Counted from the first letter of the stretch, positions 43,472 through 54,052 are shown. The stretch: 64,000 nucleotides of DNA from Neorhizobium galegae (GCF_017877135.1 NZ_JAGIPH010000005.1:62001-126000), one strand, 5' to 3'. Translations and numbers: made by a program. The notes: generated from the sequence alone by a model not told the origin.

Positions 43472-44103
43472 TCATTCTGCGCACGACCATCCTTTACGTG
43501 GCCCTCATGACGCTGGTCGTCGTGGCCTCGAACTTTCTGGTTCAGTTTCCGGTCATCGGCTCCGTTTTCGGCATCCAACTGAGCGATCTTCTGACCTGGG
43601 GCGCCTTCATCTATCCGGCAGCCTTCCTGGTCACCGACCTGACCAACCGCCAGTTCGGCCCCAAAATCGCCCGCCGCGTCGTCTTTGTCGGCTTTCTCGT
43701 TGGCGTCACCATCTCGCTCTATACGTCCATGCCGCGCATCGCGATGGCGTCCGGCACCGCCTATCTCGTCGGCCAGCTCGTCGATATCTCGGTTTTCAAC
43801 ACGCTGCGCCGGCAGACCTGGTGGCGCGCGCCGCTGGCCGGCTCGCTGTTCGGTTCGGCACTCGACACGGTCATCTTCTTCTCGCTGTCCTTCGCACCCG
43901 CCTTTGCTCTGCTGGGCGCCAATGACGATTTTGCCATCGGCTCTGCCCCGATCCTCGGCGTGTTTGCAACCGAAGCACCGCGCTGGATTTCCTGGGCGAT
44001 CGGCGATTTCGTCGTGAAACTCATCGTCGGCCTCGTCATGCTGCTGCCCTATGGGGCGCTGATGAGCGTGGTGAAGCCGATGCCGCCGGCAAAGGCTGCC
44101 TGA
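43468..44103 (+). CDS. Queuosine precursor transporter (VUT/YhhQ family)
   Basis: A 211-residue membrane protein with about six helices (ILYVALMTLVVVASNFLVQF first). The family motifs are GAFIYPAAFLVTDLTNRQFG and QLVDISVFNTLRRQ. These proteins import preQ0 or preQ1 for tRNA queuosine synthesis. The ATG at 43,468 lies inside a possible preQ1 riboswitch. With gluQ at 14.3 kb it shows that queuosine is used; no queuosine synthesis genes are in the window. Confidence 0.9.
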   Translation: MLILRTTILYVALMTLVVVASNFLVQFPVIGSVFGIQLSDLLTWGAFIYPAAFLVTDLTNRQFGPKIARRVVFVGFLVGVTISLYTSMPRIAMASGTAYLVGQLVDISVFNTLRRQTWWRAPLAGSLFGSALDTVIFFSLSFAPAFALLGANDDFAIGSAPILGVFATEAPRWISWAIGDFVVKLIVGLVMLLPYGALMSVVKPMPPAKAA

Positions 44104-44122
44104 GCAAGTCGGAAGACAGGGG

Positions 44123-44686
44123 TCAGCCGTCCAGACGACTGCCCTCGACGACCTGATGCGCCAGAACCGCATCCACAAGTTCATCGACCGGACGGGCGGA
44201 ATCCAGCCGCAGAACGGGTGCGGCCTGGGTCAGAAGCCAGGCTTCATGGGCGACAAGGCTGCGCTGATCCGGCCCTGCCGTGTCATAGCTTGCCGCCCAG
44301 TCGAGAAATTTTGCACTCGTTTCGGCCATGTCGCCACCCGGCAGGATGCGCGCGCCATAGCGCTCCGTCTCCCGCCTCCTGATGCGCTCCATGCGCAAGG
44401 CCGGATCAATCGTCAGGAAAACGATGAGGTCGTAGAGCGGTTCGAGCGGCGTTCCCCATTTGAGTGCCGAACCGGTCAGCACCCATCCTTGCGGGGACAT
44501 CGACACTTCCGCCTGCACCAGTTCAAGCCGTTCGGAAACGGGCCGCAGCGTCGTAAAGGGCGGATCGGTTGGCATCCAGAAGAAATCATCCGTATCGAGG
44601 TGGCGAAGGGCAAGCCGCACCCCGAGAACACGTCCGAGTGTGGTGGTGCCGGAGCCGGATGCGCCCATGACATGAACCCGCAGCAT
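44123..44686 (-). CDS. P-loop NTPase of the topology-modulation/adenylate-kinase-like type
   Basis: A 187-residue protein starting MLRVHVMGASGSGTTTLGRV, a Walker A loop; the DTDDFFW and GWVLTGSALKWG segments and RIRRRETERYG are typical of small kinases annotated as topology modulation proteins. It probably phosphorylates a small molecule, substrate unknown. It follows the phytase-like gene 21 bp downstream in the same direction and converges on the transporter. Confidence 0.82.
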   Translation of the reverse strand: MLRVHVMGASGSGTTTLGRVLGVRLALRHLDTDDFFWMPTDPPFTTLRPVSERLELVQAEVSMSPQGWVLTGSALKWGTPLEPLYDLIVFLTIDPALRMERIRRRETERYGARILPGGDMAETSAKFLDWAASYDTAGPDQRSLVAHEAWLLTQAAPVLRLDSARPVDELVDAVLAHQVVEGSRLDG

Positions 44687-44707
44687 CGCTCCCCTCCCGG
44701 TTATCTG

Positions 44708-45727
44708 TTACTCGACCAGCCTGAACTCCAGCATCAGGTTGCGCTGGAGGATCGAGTGATTGTCATCCGATACAAGGATGACATGGGCATGACCATCGGG
44801 GCCAGCGACCACGTCAATGCCTTCCATATTGTCGATCTCAAAGCCCATGTCCGCCTCCAGCAGAACAGGTCCGTCGACCAGCGCGCCGGGCTTCAGGCTC
44901 TTGCCGGCGATCCTGCGGATGCGCATCCCGACACCGCCGAGAATACTGAAGCGGCGCTCGAGCAGCAAGAGATCGCCATTGGGCAGGAAAGCGCCATCCG
45001 TCACGTCGAAGGGATCGTTGCGCACCACCTTGAACTGGCCCTTCAGCGGCCCTTCCAGAATGGCGGCATAAAGGTTGCCGTCTGCGTCCACGCTCTGTTC
45101 GGCAATGGTGATGACGGCCCCTTTCAGGGCGCTTTCGAGCGGCGCAACCAGCACGGTTTCAAGGCTGCCATTGCTGCGCAATTCCCGCTTCGGGATCAGG
45201 ATATCAAGGCTGCGCTCCGGCCTTGCGTGCTCGAAGCCCGGATCAGGATAGACATCGACGCGATGACGACGTTCGAAGCTGACGATGGCCTGGCCCCGTC
45301 GCAGGGCAAGCCCCTCGGCATCGCTATCCCCCTTGACCCGCGGTTCTTCGCCGCGCGCATCGCGCATGGGGGTGATGCTGACCTCGGCAAGCCCCGACAG
45401 GCGCCCCACGGCATCCCGCACGAGCCGTCCTGTCAGCCAGTGGCCGGTGTCCGCAACGCCAACGAAATGCACGCCATCAGCACGCAGGCGGAAGCTGGAC
45501 CAAGCGCCGAACAGCGGCTCGCTGGAGGTGAGTTGCAGGCCGCCCACAAACTCGAAGGCGCCGAACCGTGTCTGGTCCGAACCCGCTTTGAAGCTTGTAA
45601 TGGGTTTTGCGACCACCGGTGCAGGCAGGCTCTCCGAGATAATGCTCGGAGCGGCCCCGGATTCCGGCGCAAGATAAACCCCGAGCGCCGTGCAAAGGCA
45701 GAGGGCACGGACCGCGCGACGCAGCAT
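44708..45727 (-). CDS. Secreted esterase-like phytase-domain protein
   Basis: A 339-residue protein with signal peptide VRALCLCTALGVYLAPESGA. The body matches the esterase-like activity of phytase family: GAFEFVGGLQLTSSEPLFG, KGDSDAEGLALRRGQAIVSF, DGAFLPNGDLLLLERRF and NMEGIDVVAGPDG, a beta-propeller-like repeat set. Substrate specificity is not known. It lies 11 bp downstream of cobT in the same direction, but is not an obvious cobalamin gene. Confidence 0.82.
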   Translation of the reverse strand: MLRRAVRALCLCTALGVYLAPESGAAPSIISESLPAPVVAKPITSFKAGSDQTRFGAFEFVGGLQLTSSEPLFGAWSSFRLRADGVHFVGVADTGHWLTGRLVRDAVGRLSGLAEVSITPMRDARGEEPRVKGDSDAEGLALRRGQAIVSFERRHRVDVYPDPGFEHARPERSLDILIPKRELRSNGSLETVLVAPLESALKGAVITIAEQSVDADGNLYAAILEGPLKGQFKVVRNDPFDVTDGAFLPNGDLLLLERRFSILGGVGMRIRRIAGKSLKPGALVDGPVLLEADMGFEIDNMEGIDVVAGPDGHAHVILVSDDNHSILQRNLMLEFRLVE

Positions 45728-45738
45728 TTGTGGACGCG

Positions 45739-47640
45739 CTAGCTTGCGCGGCGCGCGCGGGCGCCCGGACCGCCTGCGGCCTTCTCGTCAAACAGCGAAG
45801 CCAGCTGTTCCGTCATCGCACCGGCCAGTTCATCCGCATCCACGATGGTGACGGCGCGGCGATAATAGCGCGTCACGTCATGGCCGATGCCGATCGCCAG
45901 AAGCTCGACGGGCGAGCGGTTCTCGATCTGGTCGATCACGGCGCGCAGGTGGCGTTCCAGGTAATTGCCCGGATTAACTGACAGCGTCGAATCATCGACC
46001 GGCGCACCGTCGGAAATCATCATCATGATCTTGCGCTGCTCAGGGCGGGCGATCAGGCGGTTATGCGCCCACATCAGCGCCTCGCCATCGATGTTTTCCT
46101 TGAGCAGGCCTTCGCGCATCATCAGACCAAGGTTGCGGCGCGAGCGGCGCCAAGGCGCATCGGCCGACTTGTAGACGATATGGCGCAGGTCGTTGAGACG
46201 ACCGGGTGTCGGCGGCTTGCCGCCGGCCAGCCACTGCTCGCGGCTCTGCCCGCCCTTCCACGCCTTGGTGGTAAAGCCCAGAATTTCCACTTTCACGCCG
46301 CAGCGTTCCAGCGTGCGGGCCAAAATATCGGCGCAGGTGGCGGCAACCGTGATCGGCCGGCCGCGCATCGAACCGGAATTGTCGATGACCAGCGACACGA
46401 CCGTATCGCGAAACTGCGTGTCGCGCTCGCGCTTGAACGACAAAGGCTGCATCGGATCGATGACAAGGCGCACGAGGCGGGCCGGATCGAGATAGCCCTC
46501 TTCCAGATCGAAATCCCAGGAGCGGTTCTGCTGCGCCATCAGGCGACGCTGCAGGCGGTTTGCGAGGCGCCCGACGGCACCCTGCAGATGCGCCAGCTGC
46601 TTGTCGAGAAAGGCGCGCAGACGATCGAGTTCGGCCTCATCGCACAGTTCTTCAGCGAGAATCTCCTCGTCGAATTCCTGCGTGAAGATGTGGTAATCCA
46701 CCTTCTCGTTGAAATCGTCAAAAGGCATGTTGGGCCGGCGCGTTTCGCCCGGCGTTTCGGACTGGTCGTCGTCATCGTCAGACATCTCGTCGTCCGACAT
46801 TTCGGCGCCGTCCATCTCGCCATCGTCCAGCTGCTCTTCCGCGGCCTGGCTTTCTTCGGCGGGGGCGGCATCAGAGCCCGCGTCTTCTTCGACCTCGTCG
46901 TTCTCGGTCTCGTTGCTGCGCGGCTGCTCTTCCTCGTTCTCGTTTTCCATCTCCTCAGGCTGGCTCTCGTCATCGCCATAGTCTTCCGCCATCTGCATGG
47001 AGGAGAGCATGTGACGCACGAGCTTGCCGAAGGCCTGCTGGTCTTCGATCACGGTCTTCAGATTGTCGAGATCGCCAGCCACCTTCTCATCGAAGAAGGG
47101 GCGCCAAAGATCGAGCACCTTGCCGGCGCTGGCCGGTGGTTTTTCGCCGGTCAGCTTTTCGCGCACCAGCATGGCCATGGCTTCGCCGATCGGCGCATCT
47201 TCCTGCCGCTCGACACCGGTAAAATTCGCCTTGGCGTATTTTTCCGTGTTCATGGTGGAAATATTGCTGGCAACGCCGGCCATGCGGATGGAGCCGAGCG
47301 ATTCCACGCGCGCCTGTTCCACCGCATCGAAGACGGCGCGGGCATCGCTGCCCTGCGGCGCCATCGTTGCATGGATGTTGCTGTCATGGCAGGCCAGGCG
47401 AAGCGCCATGGAATCGCCGAGCCCGCGGGTCACTGCCAGCTCATAGGCGGTCGGACGCTTGGAGATTTCCGGCAGGCGAATGCGTTCGCCCGCCATGCCC
47501 GGCCGCTCGTTGGCGAAGGAGACCTCCACCTCGGCGCTGCCGGCAATCGCGCGCACGCATCCGGTAATGGCCCGGCGCAACGGCTCGGTGTCCACCGGTG
47601 TACCAGCCTTTGCTGTGGAATTGTCGCCGCGCCCTGCCAT
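45739..47640 (-). CDS. cobT: Aerobic cobaltochelatase subunit CobT
   Basis: The 633-residue CobT works with CobS and CobN to insert cobalt into hydrogenobyrinic acid diamide. The middle is a long acidic stretch (about residues 205-300, rich in Glu/Asp), and the C-terminus is a VWA domain with the MIDAS motif [11 protein letters not shown] and later [10 protein letters not shown]. The start at 47,640 (MAGRGDNS) is chosen; 31 bp separate it from cobS. This is the oxygen-dependent cobalamin route. Confidence 0.95.
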   Translation of the reverse strand: MAGRGDNSTAKAGTPVDTEPLRRAITGCVRAIAGSAEVEVSFANERPGMAGERIRLPEISKRPTAYELAVTRGLGDSMALRLACHDSNIHATMAPQGSDARAVFDAVEQARVESLGSIRMAGVASNISTMNTEKYAKANFTGVERQEDAPIGEAMAMLVREKLTGEKPPASAGKVLDLWRPFFDEKVAGDLDNLKTVIEDQQAFGKLVRHMLSSMQMAEDYGDDESQPEEMENENEEEQPRSNETENDEVEEDAGSDAAPAEESQAAEEQLDDGEMDGAEMSDDEMSDDDDDQSETPGETRRPNMPFDDFNEKVDYHIFTQEFDEEILAEELCDEAELDRLRAFLDKQLAHLQGAVGRLANRLQRRLMAQQNRSWDFDLEEGYLDPARLVRLVIDPMQPLSFKRERDTQFRDTVVSLVIDNSGSMRGRPITVAATCADILARTLERCGVKVEILGFTTKAWKGGQSREQWLAGGKPPTPGRLNDLRHIVYKSADAPWRRSRRNLGLMMREGLLKENIDGEALMWAHNRLIARPEQRKIMMMISDGAPVDDSTLSVNPGNYLERHLRAVIDQIENRSPVELLAIGIGHDVTRYYRRAVTIVDADELAGAMTEQLASLFDEKAAGGPGARARRAS

Positions 47641-47671
47641 ATCGCTTATCCTGTCCGTCTGCCGTCCTGCC

Positions 47672-48664
47672 TCAGGCGCCAAGAACCATGTTCACGGCGC
47701 TTTCCTTCAGCTCGACGCCGAAGGCGCGCTGATAGTGTTCGGCCACCAGCGTGCGTTCCAGCTCGTCGCACTTGTTGAGGAAGGTGATGCGGAAGGCGAA
47801 GGCGACATCGCCGAAGATTTCCGCATTTTCCGCCCAGGTGATGACGGTACGCGGGCTCATCACGGTCGACAGGTCGCCATTGACGAAGGCCGAGCGGGTC
47901 ATGTCGGCCACGCGCACCATCTTCGACACCGTGTCGCGACCTTCGGCCGTCTTGCCAAAGCTCTTGACCTTGGCGGCAACGATATCGACTTCCTTCTGGT
48001 GCGGCAGGTAGTTCAGCGTCGTGACGATCGACCAGCGGTCCATCTGCGCCTGGTTGATCTGCTGCGTGCCGTGATAGAGGCCCGTCGTATCGCCGAGACC
48101 GACCGTGTTTGCCGTTGCAAACAGGCGGAAGGCCGGGTGAGGACGGATGACGCGGCTCTGGTCGAGAAGCGTCAGGCGGCCGGAACTTTCCAGCACGCGC
48201 TGGATGACGAACATCACGTCCGGACGACCGGCATCGTATTCGTCGAAGACGAGCGCGACATTGTGCTGGTAGGCCCAGGGCAGGATGCCATCCTTGAATT
48301 CGGTGACCTGCTTGCCTTCCTTGAGGACGATGGCGTCCTTGCCGACGAGGTCGATACGGCTGACATGGCTGTCGAGGTTGATGCGCACGCAGGGCCAGTT
48401 GAGGCGGGCAGCGACCTGCTCGATATGGGTCGACTTGCCGGTTCCGTGAAAGCCGGAGACCATGACGCGACGGTTGTGGGCAAAGCCTGCCAGGATCGCC
48501 AGCGTCGTATCCCGGTCGAACAGATAATCCGGGTCCAGTTCGGGAACGTAGGGGTCGCTGTTGCTGTAGGCCGGAACGCGCAGGTCCGAATCAATGCCAA
48601 AGACATCCCGAACGGAAACCGTCGTGTCGGGCAGGTTGGAAATATCAAGATCGATTTTGCTCAT
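47672..48664 (-). CDS. cobS: Aerobic cobaltochelatase subunit CobS
   Basis: A 330-residue AAA+ ATPase: Walker [16 protein letters not shown], Walker [14 protein letters not shown] and sensor [14 protein letters not shown]. It forms the chaperone-like complex with CobT. The ATG at 48,664 gives [20 protein letters not shown], the conserved CobS start. A DnaJ-domain gene lies upstream, 63 bp away, a conserved neighbourhood in rhizobia. Confidence 0.96.
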   Translation of the reverse strand: MSKIDLDISNLPDTTVSVRDVFGIDSDLRVPAYSNSDPYVPELDPDYLFDRDTTLAILAGFAHNRRVMVSGFHGTGKSTHIEQVAARLNWPCVRINLDSHVSRIDLVGKDAIVLKEGKQVTEFKDGILPWAYQHNVALVFDEYDAGRPDVMFVIQRVLESSGRLTLLDQSRVIRPHPAFRLFATANTVGLGDTTGLYHGTQQINQAQMDRWSIVTTLNYLPHQKEVDIVAAKVKSFGKTAEGRDTVSKMVRVADMTRSAFVNGDLSTVMSPRTVITWAENAEIFGDVAFAFRITFLNKCDELERTLVAEHYQRAFGVELKESAVNMVLGA

Positions 48665-48727
48665 CACCACTCCATGCCGCACCTTGCCGGTCCGGCCGCA
48701 ATTCTTGCTGCCATGAATGGCAACGAC

Positions 48728-49351
48728 TTAGCAGAAACCTGCCTGCTTTAACAATTGGTAGGCCTGTATCACGGCGCGAAAACGTTCCTCCGAGCCACGA
48801 TCGCCGCCATTGGCATCCGGGTGATGTTTCTTCACCAGTTCCTTGTAGCGGCTCTTGATTTCAGCCGCCGTGGCGCCTGCGGTCAAGCCCATTGTATCGA
48901 AAGCCTTGGCTTCCAGCGTCTTTAGTTTGCGCACGGCCGGCTGGGCCTGGGCACTGGCGCGCCCTTCCCGCACGAAACCGAAGGGATCCTTCACCCGGTT
49001 GAAGCTGGCCGCCGAGCCGGACCGCATGGTCTGCTGCAGCGGCGCATCCTTGGCCGACTTGTTGACGCCGACTGTCCAGGTGGGACGATGACCGGTGATC
49101 GCCTCCTTCTGGTAGCGGGCGATCTCGCTGTCGGAGAGGCCGGAGAAGTAGTTGTAGCCCTTGTTGTATTCCTTCACATGCTCAAAGCAGAACAGGAAGA
49201 ACTGGCCCTCGGCATTGCGACCCACGGGGGCGCGATGGGCACCCGGCTTGTCACAACCGTCCCACTGGCACGTCGGGGCCTCAGGAACGGCGTCCTGCTC
49301 CCTTTTCCGGCGCGTCCGGATACGGTCAAAATATTTGGAATCCAATTTCAT
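48728..49351 (-). CDS. DnaJ (J-domain) protein
   Basis: A 207-residue protein whose J-domain is at the C-terminus (about residues 152-207) with the HPD tripeptide in LVKKHHPDANGGDRG. The N-terminal part has Cys and His (CQWDGCDKPGAHRAP and LFCFEHVKEYNKGYNYF) that could bind metal. It is not DnaJ itself, since there is no G/F region or zinc-finger repeat. It is divergent from the BolA-like gene; the linkage to cobS is conserved in relatives. Confidence 0.88.
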   Translation of the reverse strand: MKLDSKYFDRIRTRRKREQDAVPEAPTCQWDGCDKPGAHRAPVGRNAEGQFFLFCFEHVKEYNKGYNYFSGLSDSEIARYQKEAITGHRPTWTVGVNKSAKDAPLQQTMRSGSAASFNRVKDPFGFVREGRASAQAQPAVRKLKTLEAKAFDTMGLTAGATAAEIKSRYKELVKKHHPDANGGDRGSEERFRAVIQAYQLLKQAGFC

Positions 49352-49455
49352 GTAAGCCCATTATGGGGTGCCGGACGGGGCAGGACAAGAATTGACAAAG
49401 CGGTTTGTTACTGGTTTCTGGGACGCCCTCCGCGACAGCCCCAGGAACCCTGAAA

Positions 49456-49737
49456 ATGTCCGTTCGTTCCAGCATCGAAGCCACACTCTTGCACCATCTC
49501 ACGCCTGAACGGCTGGATGTGATCGATGAGAGCCATCATCATGCCGGCCACCAGCCGGACATGACCGGCACCGGCGAGAGCCATATGCGGGTTCGTGTCG
49601 TGTCGGAGCGTTTTTCCGGCCTGACCCGGCTGCAGCGCCACCGGATGGTGAATGATCTTCTGAAGGCGGAACTGGATGCGGGCCTGCATGCGCTCGCCGT
49701 CGAGGCCGCAGCCCCCGGCGAGCCGACCCGCTGGTAA
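49456..49737 (+). CDS. bolA: BolA-family protein
   Basis: A 93-residue BolA/IbaG-like protein: SHHHAGHQPDMTGTGESHMR, VVSERFSGLTRLQRHRMVND and the final DAGLHALAVEA are the family core. BolA proteins partner with monothiol glutaredoxins in iron-sulfur handling. The His cluster near residue 28-31 is a plausible metal site. It is divergent from the J-domain gene and convergent with the CNNM gene. Confidence 0.9.
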   Translation: MSVRSSIEATLLHHLTPERLDVIDESHHHAGHQPDMTGTGESHMRVRVVSERFSGLTRLQRHRMVNDLLKAELDAGLHALAVEAAAPGEPTRW

Positions 49738-49741
49738 TCAA

Positions 49742-51046
49742 TCAGCCCGGCAGCGGCATGTCTTCTGCCGGGCGAATGCGCAGCTTGGTGATGCGGTTCT
49801 TTTCGCGCTTCATCACGATGAAGCGCTTGCCATAGAAGGTAAACGCCTGGCGCTCCTGCGGGATCAGCTTTGATTCGTGGATGACGAGGCCGGCAATGGT
49901 GGTTGCCTCCTCATCCGGCAGCGTCCAGTCGAGGGCACGGTTCAGGTCACGGATGGGCACCGCGCCGTCGACCACGATGGAGCCATCGGCTTCCTGGCGC
50001 ACACCCTGGATTTCCAGATCATGCTCGTCGGCAATGTCCCCGACGATTTCTTCCAGAATATCCTCCAGCGTCACGATGCCCTGGACCTCGCCATACTCAT
50101 CGACGACGACGGCAAAATGCATCTTGCGCCGCAGGAAGGCATTCAGCTGGTCCTTGAGGCTGGTCGTGTCCGGCACAAACCAGGGTTTCTGCGCAATCTT
50201 CACGATATCCAGATCGCGCGGCTCCATATCCGGTTCGGCCAGCGCCCGCAAAAGATCCTTGGCATGCACGATGCCGATGATGTTTTCGGTGGTGTTGCGC
50301 CACAGCGGCATGCGGGTGAAGGGACTTTCCAGCACGGCGCGCACCACCACGTCCGGTGCATCGTCGGCATTGATTGCCCGCATCACCGTGCGGTGCTTCA
50401 TCACGTCGGAGACTTCTAGTTCCTCGAGATCCAGAAGCCCGCCCAGCCGGTCGCGGTCGGCCTTGATGAAGGAGCCTTCGCGATGGAGGAGATCAAGCGC
50501 GCCGCGCAGCTCCTCATGCGCCGACAGCATCGACGTGCCTTCCGACAGGTTGATGCCGAAGATCGACAGGATGAAACGCACCACGGCATTGACGCCGCTC
50601 GAAAGCGGCCCGGCAATGCCGACATAGACGCGCACCACCGGCGCCACCACCATGGCAAACCGGTCAGGTGCTGAAATCGCCCAGCTTTTCGGCAGCACTT
50701 CGGAAAAGACGACCAGCAGGACCGTCATGACGATCGTGGCGAAGGCGACGCCCGTCTGGCCGAACAGCCCGAGAAACAGGCTGGTGGTCAAGGACGAGGC
50801 CAGAATATTGACAAGGTTGTTGCCGATCAGAAGCGCGCCGATCAGCCGGTCACGTCGCTCGATCAGCCGCCCGACAAGGCCCGCCCGCTCATCGCCATTG
50901 GCATGCATCGTGTGCATGCGGGCGCGCGAGGCCGCCGTCAGCGCCGTTTCCGAGCCGGAAAAGAAAGCCGACAGCACGATCAGAAGCAGCACGGATAACA
51001 GTGTGAGCCAGTAATCGGAGAGAAAGGTCAAAATCTCCTGCATCAC
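49742..51046 (-). CDS. HlyC/CorC-family (CNNM) transporter-like protein with CBS domains
   Basis: A 434-residue protein: an N-terminal CNNM membrane domain with SGSETALTAASRARMH and three to four helices, a CBS pair (residues about 205-330, with AKDLLRALAEPD and TLEDILEEIVGDIADEHD) and a C-terminal CorC_HlyC domain. Family members move or sense Mg2+ and other divalent ions. It overlaps aroB by 4 bp, and the order aroK-aroB-CNNM is common in rhizobia. Confidence 0.9.
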   Translation of the reverse strand: MMQEILTFLSDYWLTLLSVLLLIVLSAFFSGSETALTAASRARMHTMHANGDERAGLVGRLIERRDRLIGALLIGNNLVNILASSLTTSLFLGLFGQTGVAFATIVMTVLLVVFSEVLPKSWAISAPDRFAMVVAPVVRVYVGIAGPLSSGVNAVVRFILSIFGINLSEGTSMLSAHEELRGALDLLHREGSFIKADRDRLGGLLDLEELEVSDVMKHRTVMRAINADDAPDVVVRAVLESPFTRMPLWRNTTENIIGIVHAKDLLRALAEPDMEPRDLDIVKIAQKPWFVPDTTSLKDQLNAFLRRKMHFAVVVDEYGEVQGIVTLEDILEEIVGDIADEHDLEIQGVRQEADGSIVVDGAVPIRDLNRALDWTLPDEEATTIAGLVIHESKLIPQERQAFTFYGKRFIVMKREKNRITKLRIRPAEDMPLPG

Positions 51047-52176
51047 CCCTGCCGTGTTTCTTCGAGGAAAGCCAGAACCTCGGAGGCCGGCACATCATCA
51101 GCGACGAAGGACTGGCCAATGCCGCGCGTCAGGATGAAGGTGAGCTTGCCGCTTTTCACCTTCTTGTCCTGGGCAATGGCGTTCATCAGAACGTCGCTCG
51201 GCGGCAGCTCGCCGGGGATATCTGACATTTCCGTCGGAAGCCCTACCGCCTTCAGATGCGCCTCGACGCGCCTGGCGTCGTCCGGGCTTGCAAGGTTCAT
51301 GCGCGCGGAGAAACGATGCGCCAGCACCATGCCGATTGCAACACCCTCACCATGAACAAGCCGGCTGCTGTCATACTGCGTGGCCGCTTCCAGCGCGTGG
51401 CCAAAGGTGTGGCCGAGATTGAGGAGCGCCCGGCGGCCCGTTTCGCGCTCGTCTTCCACCACCACATCGGCCTTCGCCTGGCAGCTCAGCGCAATTGCCT
51501 CGGCGCGGGCGGGGCCGCCGGCAAAGACGTCCGTCCAGTTCTTTTCCAGCCAGTCGAAAAACTCCGGCTTGTCGATCAGCCCGTATTTGGCAACTTCGGC
51601 ATAACCGGCGCGGAATTCACGCTCGCTCAAACTATCGAGGGCGGAGGTATCGGAAAGGACCAGATCCGGCTGATGGAAGACGCCGAGCAGGTTCTTGCCG
51701 TGGCGGCTGTTGATACCGGTCTTGCCGCCGACGGAGGAATCGACCTGCGACAACAGTGTCGTCGGGATCTGCACGAAGCGCACGCCGCGGCGCACGATGC
51801 CGGCAGCAAAGCCGGCGAGATCGCCGATCACGCCACCGCCGAGCGCAATGATGCAGTCGTTGCGCTCGATGCGGGCGGCAAGCGCCATGTCGCAGACAGC
51901 GGCCAGCGGCTCGAGGCTCTTGGTCTTTTCACCGGCCGGCAGGGTGAGCGACACGGCCTCGATGCCATCGGTCTGCAGGCTGTCCATCAACGGCTCGAGA
52001 TAGAGCGGGGCGACATGCTCGTCGGTGACGATGGCGGCGCGGCGGCCCTTCAGGCGCGCGGTGATTTCGCCACCGGCATGGGCAATCAGGTCGGGTCCGA
52101 TGAGAATGTCGTAGGCCCGATCACCCAGCGGCACATGCACCAGGCGTTCGTCGTGGCGGGGTGCTTGCTCAGTCAT
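51043..52176 (-). CDS. aroB: 3-dehydroquinate synthase
   Basis: The 377-residue AroB catalyses the second step of the shikimate pathway. NAD and metal regions are IALGGGVIGDLAGFAAG, QVDSSVGGKTGIN, FRAGYAEVAKYGLI and LLNLGHTFGHALEAAT with metal-ligand histidines. It starts at 52,176, overlapping the aroK stop by 8 bp, as in many proteobacteria. Confidence 0.96.
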   Translation of the reverse strand: MTEQAPRHDERLVHVPLGDRAYDILIGPDLIAHAGGEITARLKGRRAAIVTDEHVAPLYLEPLMDSLQTDGIEAVSLTLPAGEKTKSLEPLAAVCDMALAARIERNDCIIALGGGVIGDLAGFAAGIVRRGVRFVQIPTTLLSQVDSSVGGKTGINSRHGKNLLGVFHQPDLVLSDTSALDSLSEREFRAGYAEVAKYGLIDKPEFFDWLEKNWTDVFAGGPARAEAIALSCQAKADVVVEDERETGRRALLNLGHTFGHALEAATQYDSSRLVHGEGVAIGMVLAHRFSARMNLASPDDARRVEAHLKAVGLPTEMSDIPGELPPSDVLMNAIAQDKKVKSGKLTFILTRGIGQSFVADDVPASEVLAFLEETRQG

Positions 52177-52768
52177 TCTCTCTGCCTTCCTTGGAAAGTG
52201 CGGCGATGGCGGCCAGCACTTCCTGTGCCATGGCCTCCTTGCGCACGTCGCGCGATTCGACGGTGAGGTCGGCTCCCGCATAGATCGGGTAACGCTGGTG
52301 CATCAGGTTTTCCAGCGTCTGCTTCGGGTTCTCGGTTTTCAGAAGCGGTCGGTTGTCACGCTTGTTGACGCGCTCCCAGAGGATCTCCAGCTCGGCGCGC
52401 AACCACAAAGACAGGCCGCCAGCGCGAATGGCGGCTCGCGTGCGCTCGTTGATAAAGGCGCCACCGCCAGTGGAAATCACCCGCGGTCCGCCCCGCACCA
52501 GGCGCTCCATCACGCGTGTCTCAAGAGCACGAAATTCCTGCTCGCCGTAGTTGGCAAAGAGTTCAGGAATGGTCATGCGCGACACACGCTCGATCTCGGC
52601 ATCCGTATCAATGAAGGGCAAGGCAAGCTGCTGGGCGACGACGCGACCGACGGCCGATTTGCCGGCTCCCATCAGGCCGACGAAAATCAGATTGCGGCCA
52701 CCCAGGGCAGCGCGCGCCCGTTCGGCAAGCGTGCTCGCCACTGTCTGCTGTGTCACAAGATCGGGCAT
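52169..52768 (-). CDS. aroK: Shikimate kinase
   Basis: A 199-residue kinase that phosphorylates shikimate with ATP. Walker A is FVGLMGAGKSAVG, the shikimate-binding D in FIDTDAEIE, and the lid region VISTGGGAFIN. The ATG at 52,768 gives the family N-terminus; an ATG at 52,804 would add 12 residues. Neither has a strong ribosome-binding site. It is coupled to aroB. Confidence 0.94.
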   Translation of the reverse strand: MPDLVTQQTVASTLAERARAALGGRNLIFVGLMGAGKSAVGRVVAQQLALPFIDTDAEIERVSRMTIPELFANYGEQEFRALETRVMERLVRGGPRVISTGGGAFINERTRAAIRAGGLSLWLRAELEILWERVNKRDNRPLLKTENPKQTLENLMHQRYPIYAGADLTVESRDVRKEAMAQEVLAAIAALSKEGREND

Positions 52769-52934
52769 CGCGGTGTCAACACTGTCCTCTGGCGCTCCCT
52801 GCATGCAAACCGTATCGACAAATGGCGCCGCAGCGTCAAGCCGCAGCGGCTTGAAACATGCCGGCCGGCCCTGGGTTCTTGCGCTTGCCTTCGGCTTTCC
52901 TCATAAGATGGCCCCAATTGATGCGGAGCAGCCA

Positions 52935-53087
52935 ATGCCAACTCTCTTTCGTTTCCTGTTCATCATCGCCGTCCTCTGCGGCCTGATCTACGGGAGCCTG
53001 GTGGCACTGGTCTATCTGGTGGAACCGCGCGAGCGCGACGTCACGGTGCGCGTTCCCTCCGAGCGCCTCAACCCGCCGCAACCCTAA
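52935..53087 (+). CDS. Small single-pass membrane protein, 50 aa
   Basis: A 50-residue protein beginning [20 protein letters not shown], one membrane helix, then [18 protein letters not shown] with a polar tail. GGAG lies six bases before the ATG at 52,935; an ATG at 52,908 is possible. It sits between the divergent aroK and xerD and 14 bp before xerD, so it may be co-transcribed with it. Function unknown. Confidence 0.65.
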   Translation: MPTLFRFLFIIAVLCGLIYGSLVALVYLVEPRERDVTVRVPSERLNPPQP

Positions 53088-53101
53088 GAGGACAGGGCCC
53101 G

Positions 53102-54052
53102 ATGGCCGATCTCTCCCGCGCCCATGCGGAAGCCTTTCTGGAAATGATGAGCGCCGAGCGGGGCGCGGCAGACAATACGCTTGCCTCCTACCAGCGTGAT
53201 CTCGACGATCTCGATGGCTTCCTGTCGACCCGCAAGACAAGCCTGCTTGCCGCAACGACGACCGACCTCACCGATTATCTTGCGCATCTGACAAAGCAGG
53301 GCTTTGCCGCCTCCTCGCAGGCACGCCGGCTGTCGGCCATGCGGCAGTTCTACAAGTTCCTCTATGCCGAAGACCTGCGCGGCGACGACCCGACATCCAT
53401 TCTGGACGCGCCAAAAAAATCCCGCGCCCTGCCGAAGACGCTGAGCGAAGCGGATGTCAGCCGGCTGCTGGCACAGGCGACCGCAGAGGCGGAAAGCCCT
53501 GAGCCGGGTGCCGTCGGGCGCGTGCGGATGCTGGCGCTCCTCGAACTGCTCTATGCGACGGGCATGCGGGTGAGCGAACTGGTTTCGCTGCCGGCCAAGG
53601 TGCTGGATCACGAAGGCCGCTTCCTGATGATCCGGGGCAAGGGCAACAAGGAGCGGCTTGTTCCCTTGTCGCGATCGGCCATTTCAGCGCTTGCGCTCTA
53701 CCGGGACACCCGGGCGCGGGCCGGCGAAGACGAAAGACACGCTGACAGCGCCTGGCTTTTTCCTTCCAGCGGCAAGCAGGGATTTCTGCCCCGCCAGGTC
53801 TTTGCCCGCGACCTCAAGGACCTGGCTGCCCGCGCCGGCATCCGGACCTCCGCCATCTCGCCGCATGTGCTGCGCCATGCCTTTGCCAGCCACCTCCTGC
53901 AGAACGGAGCGGATCTGCGCGTGGTGCAGGAACTGCTGGGTCACTCGGACATTTCCACGACACAAATCTATACACATGTGCTGGAGGAAAGGCTGAGAGA
54001 CGTGGTGGAAATGCATCACCCCCTTGCAAAAAGCAGCAAAAACCCCGAATAG
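53102..54052 (+). CDS. xerD: Site-specific tyrosine recombinase XerD
   Basis: The 316-residue chromosome dimer-resolution recombinase. The catalytic set is visible: Arg in [12 protein letters not shown], Lys in [12 protein letters not shown], HxxR in [13 protein letters not shown], His in [11 protein letters not shown] and Tyr in [12 protein letters not shown]. It is unlike the phage integrase at 11-12 kb in its N-terminal domain and size. The genomic setting aroK-xerD-accA is usual for rhizobia. Confidence 0.95.
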   Translation: MADLSRAHAEAFLEMMSAERGAADNTLASYQRDLDDLDGFLSTRKTSLLAATTTDLTDYLAHLTKQGFAASSQARRLSAMRQFYKFLYAEDLRGDDPTSILDAPKKSRALPKTLSEADVSRLLAQATAEAESPEPGAVGRVRMLALLELLYATGMRVSELVSLPAKVLDHEGRFLMIRGKGNKERLVPLSRSAISALALYRDTRARAGEDERHADSAWLFPSSGKQGFLPRQVFARDLKDLAARAGIRTSAISPHVLRHAFASHLLQNGADLRVVQELLGHSDISTTQIYTHVLEERLRDVVEMHHPLAKSSKNPE

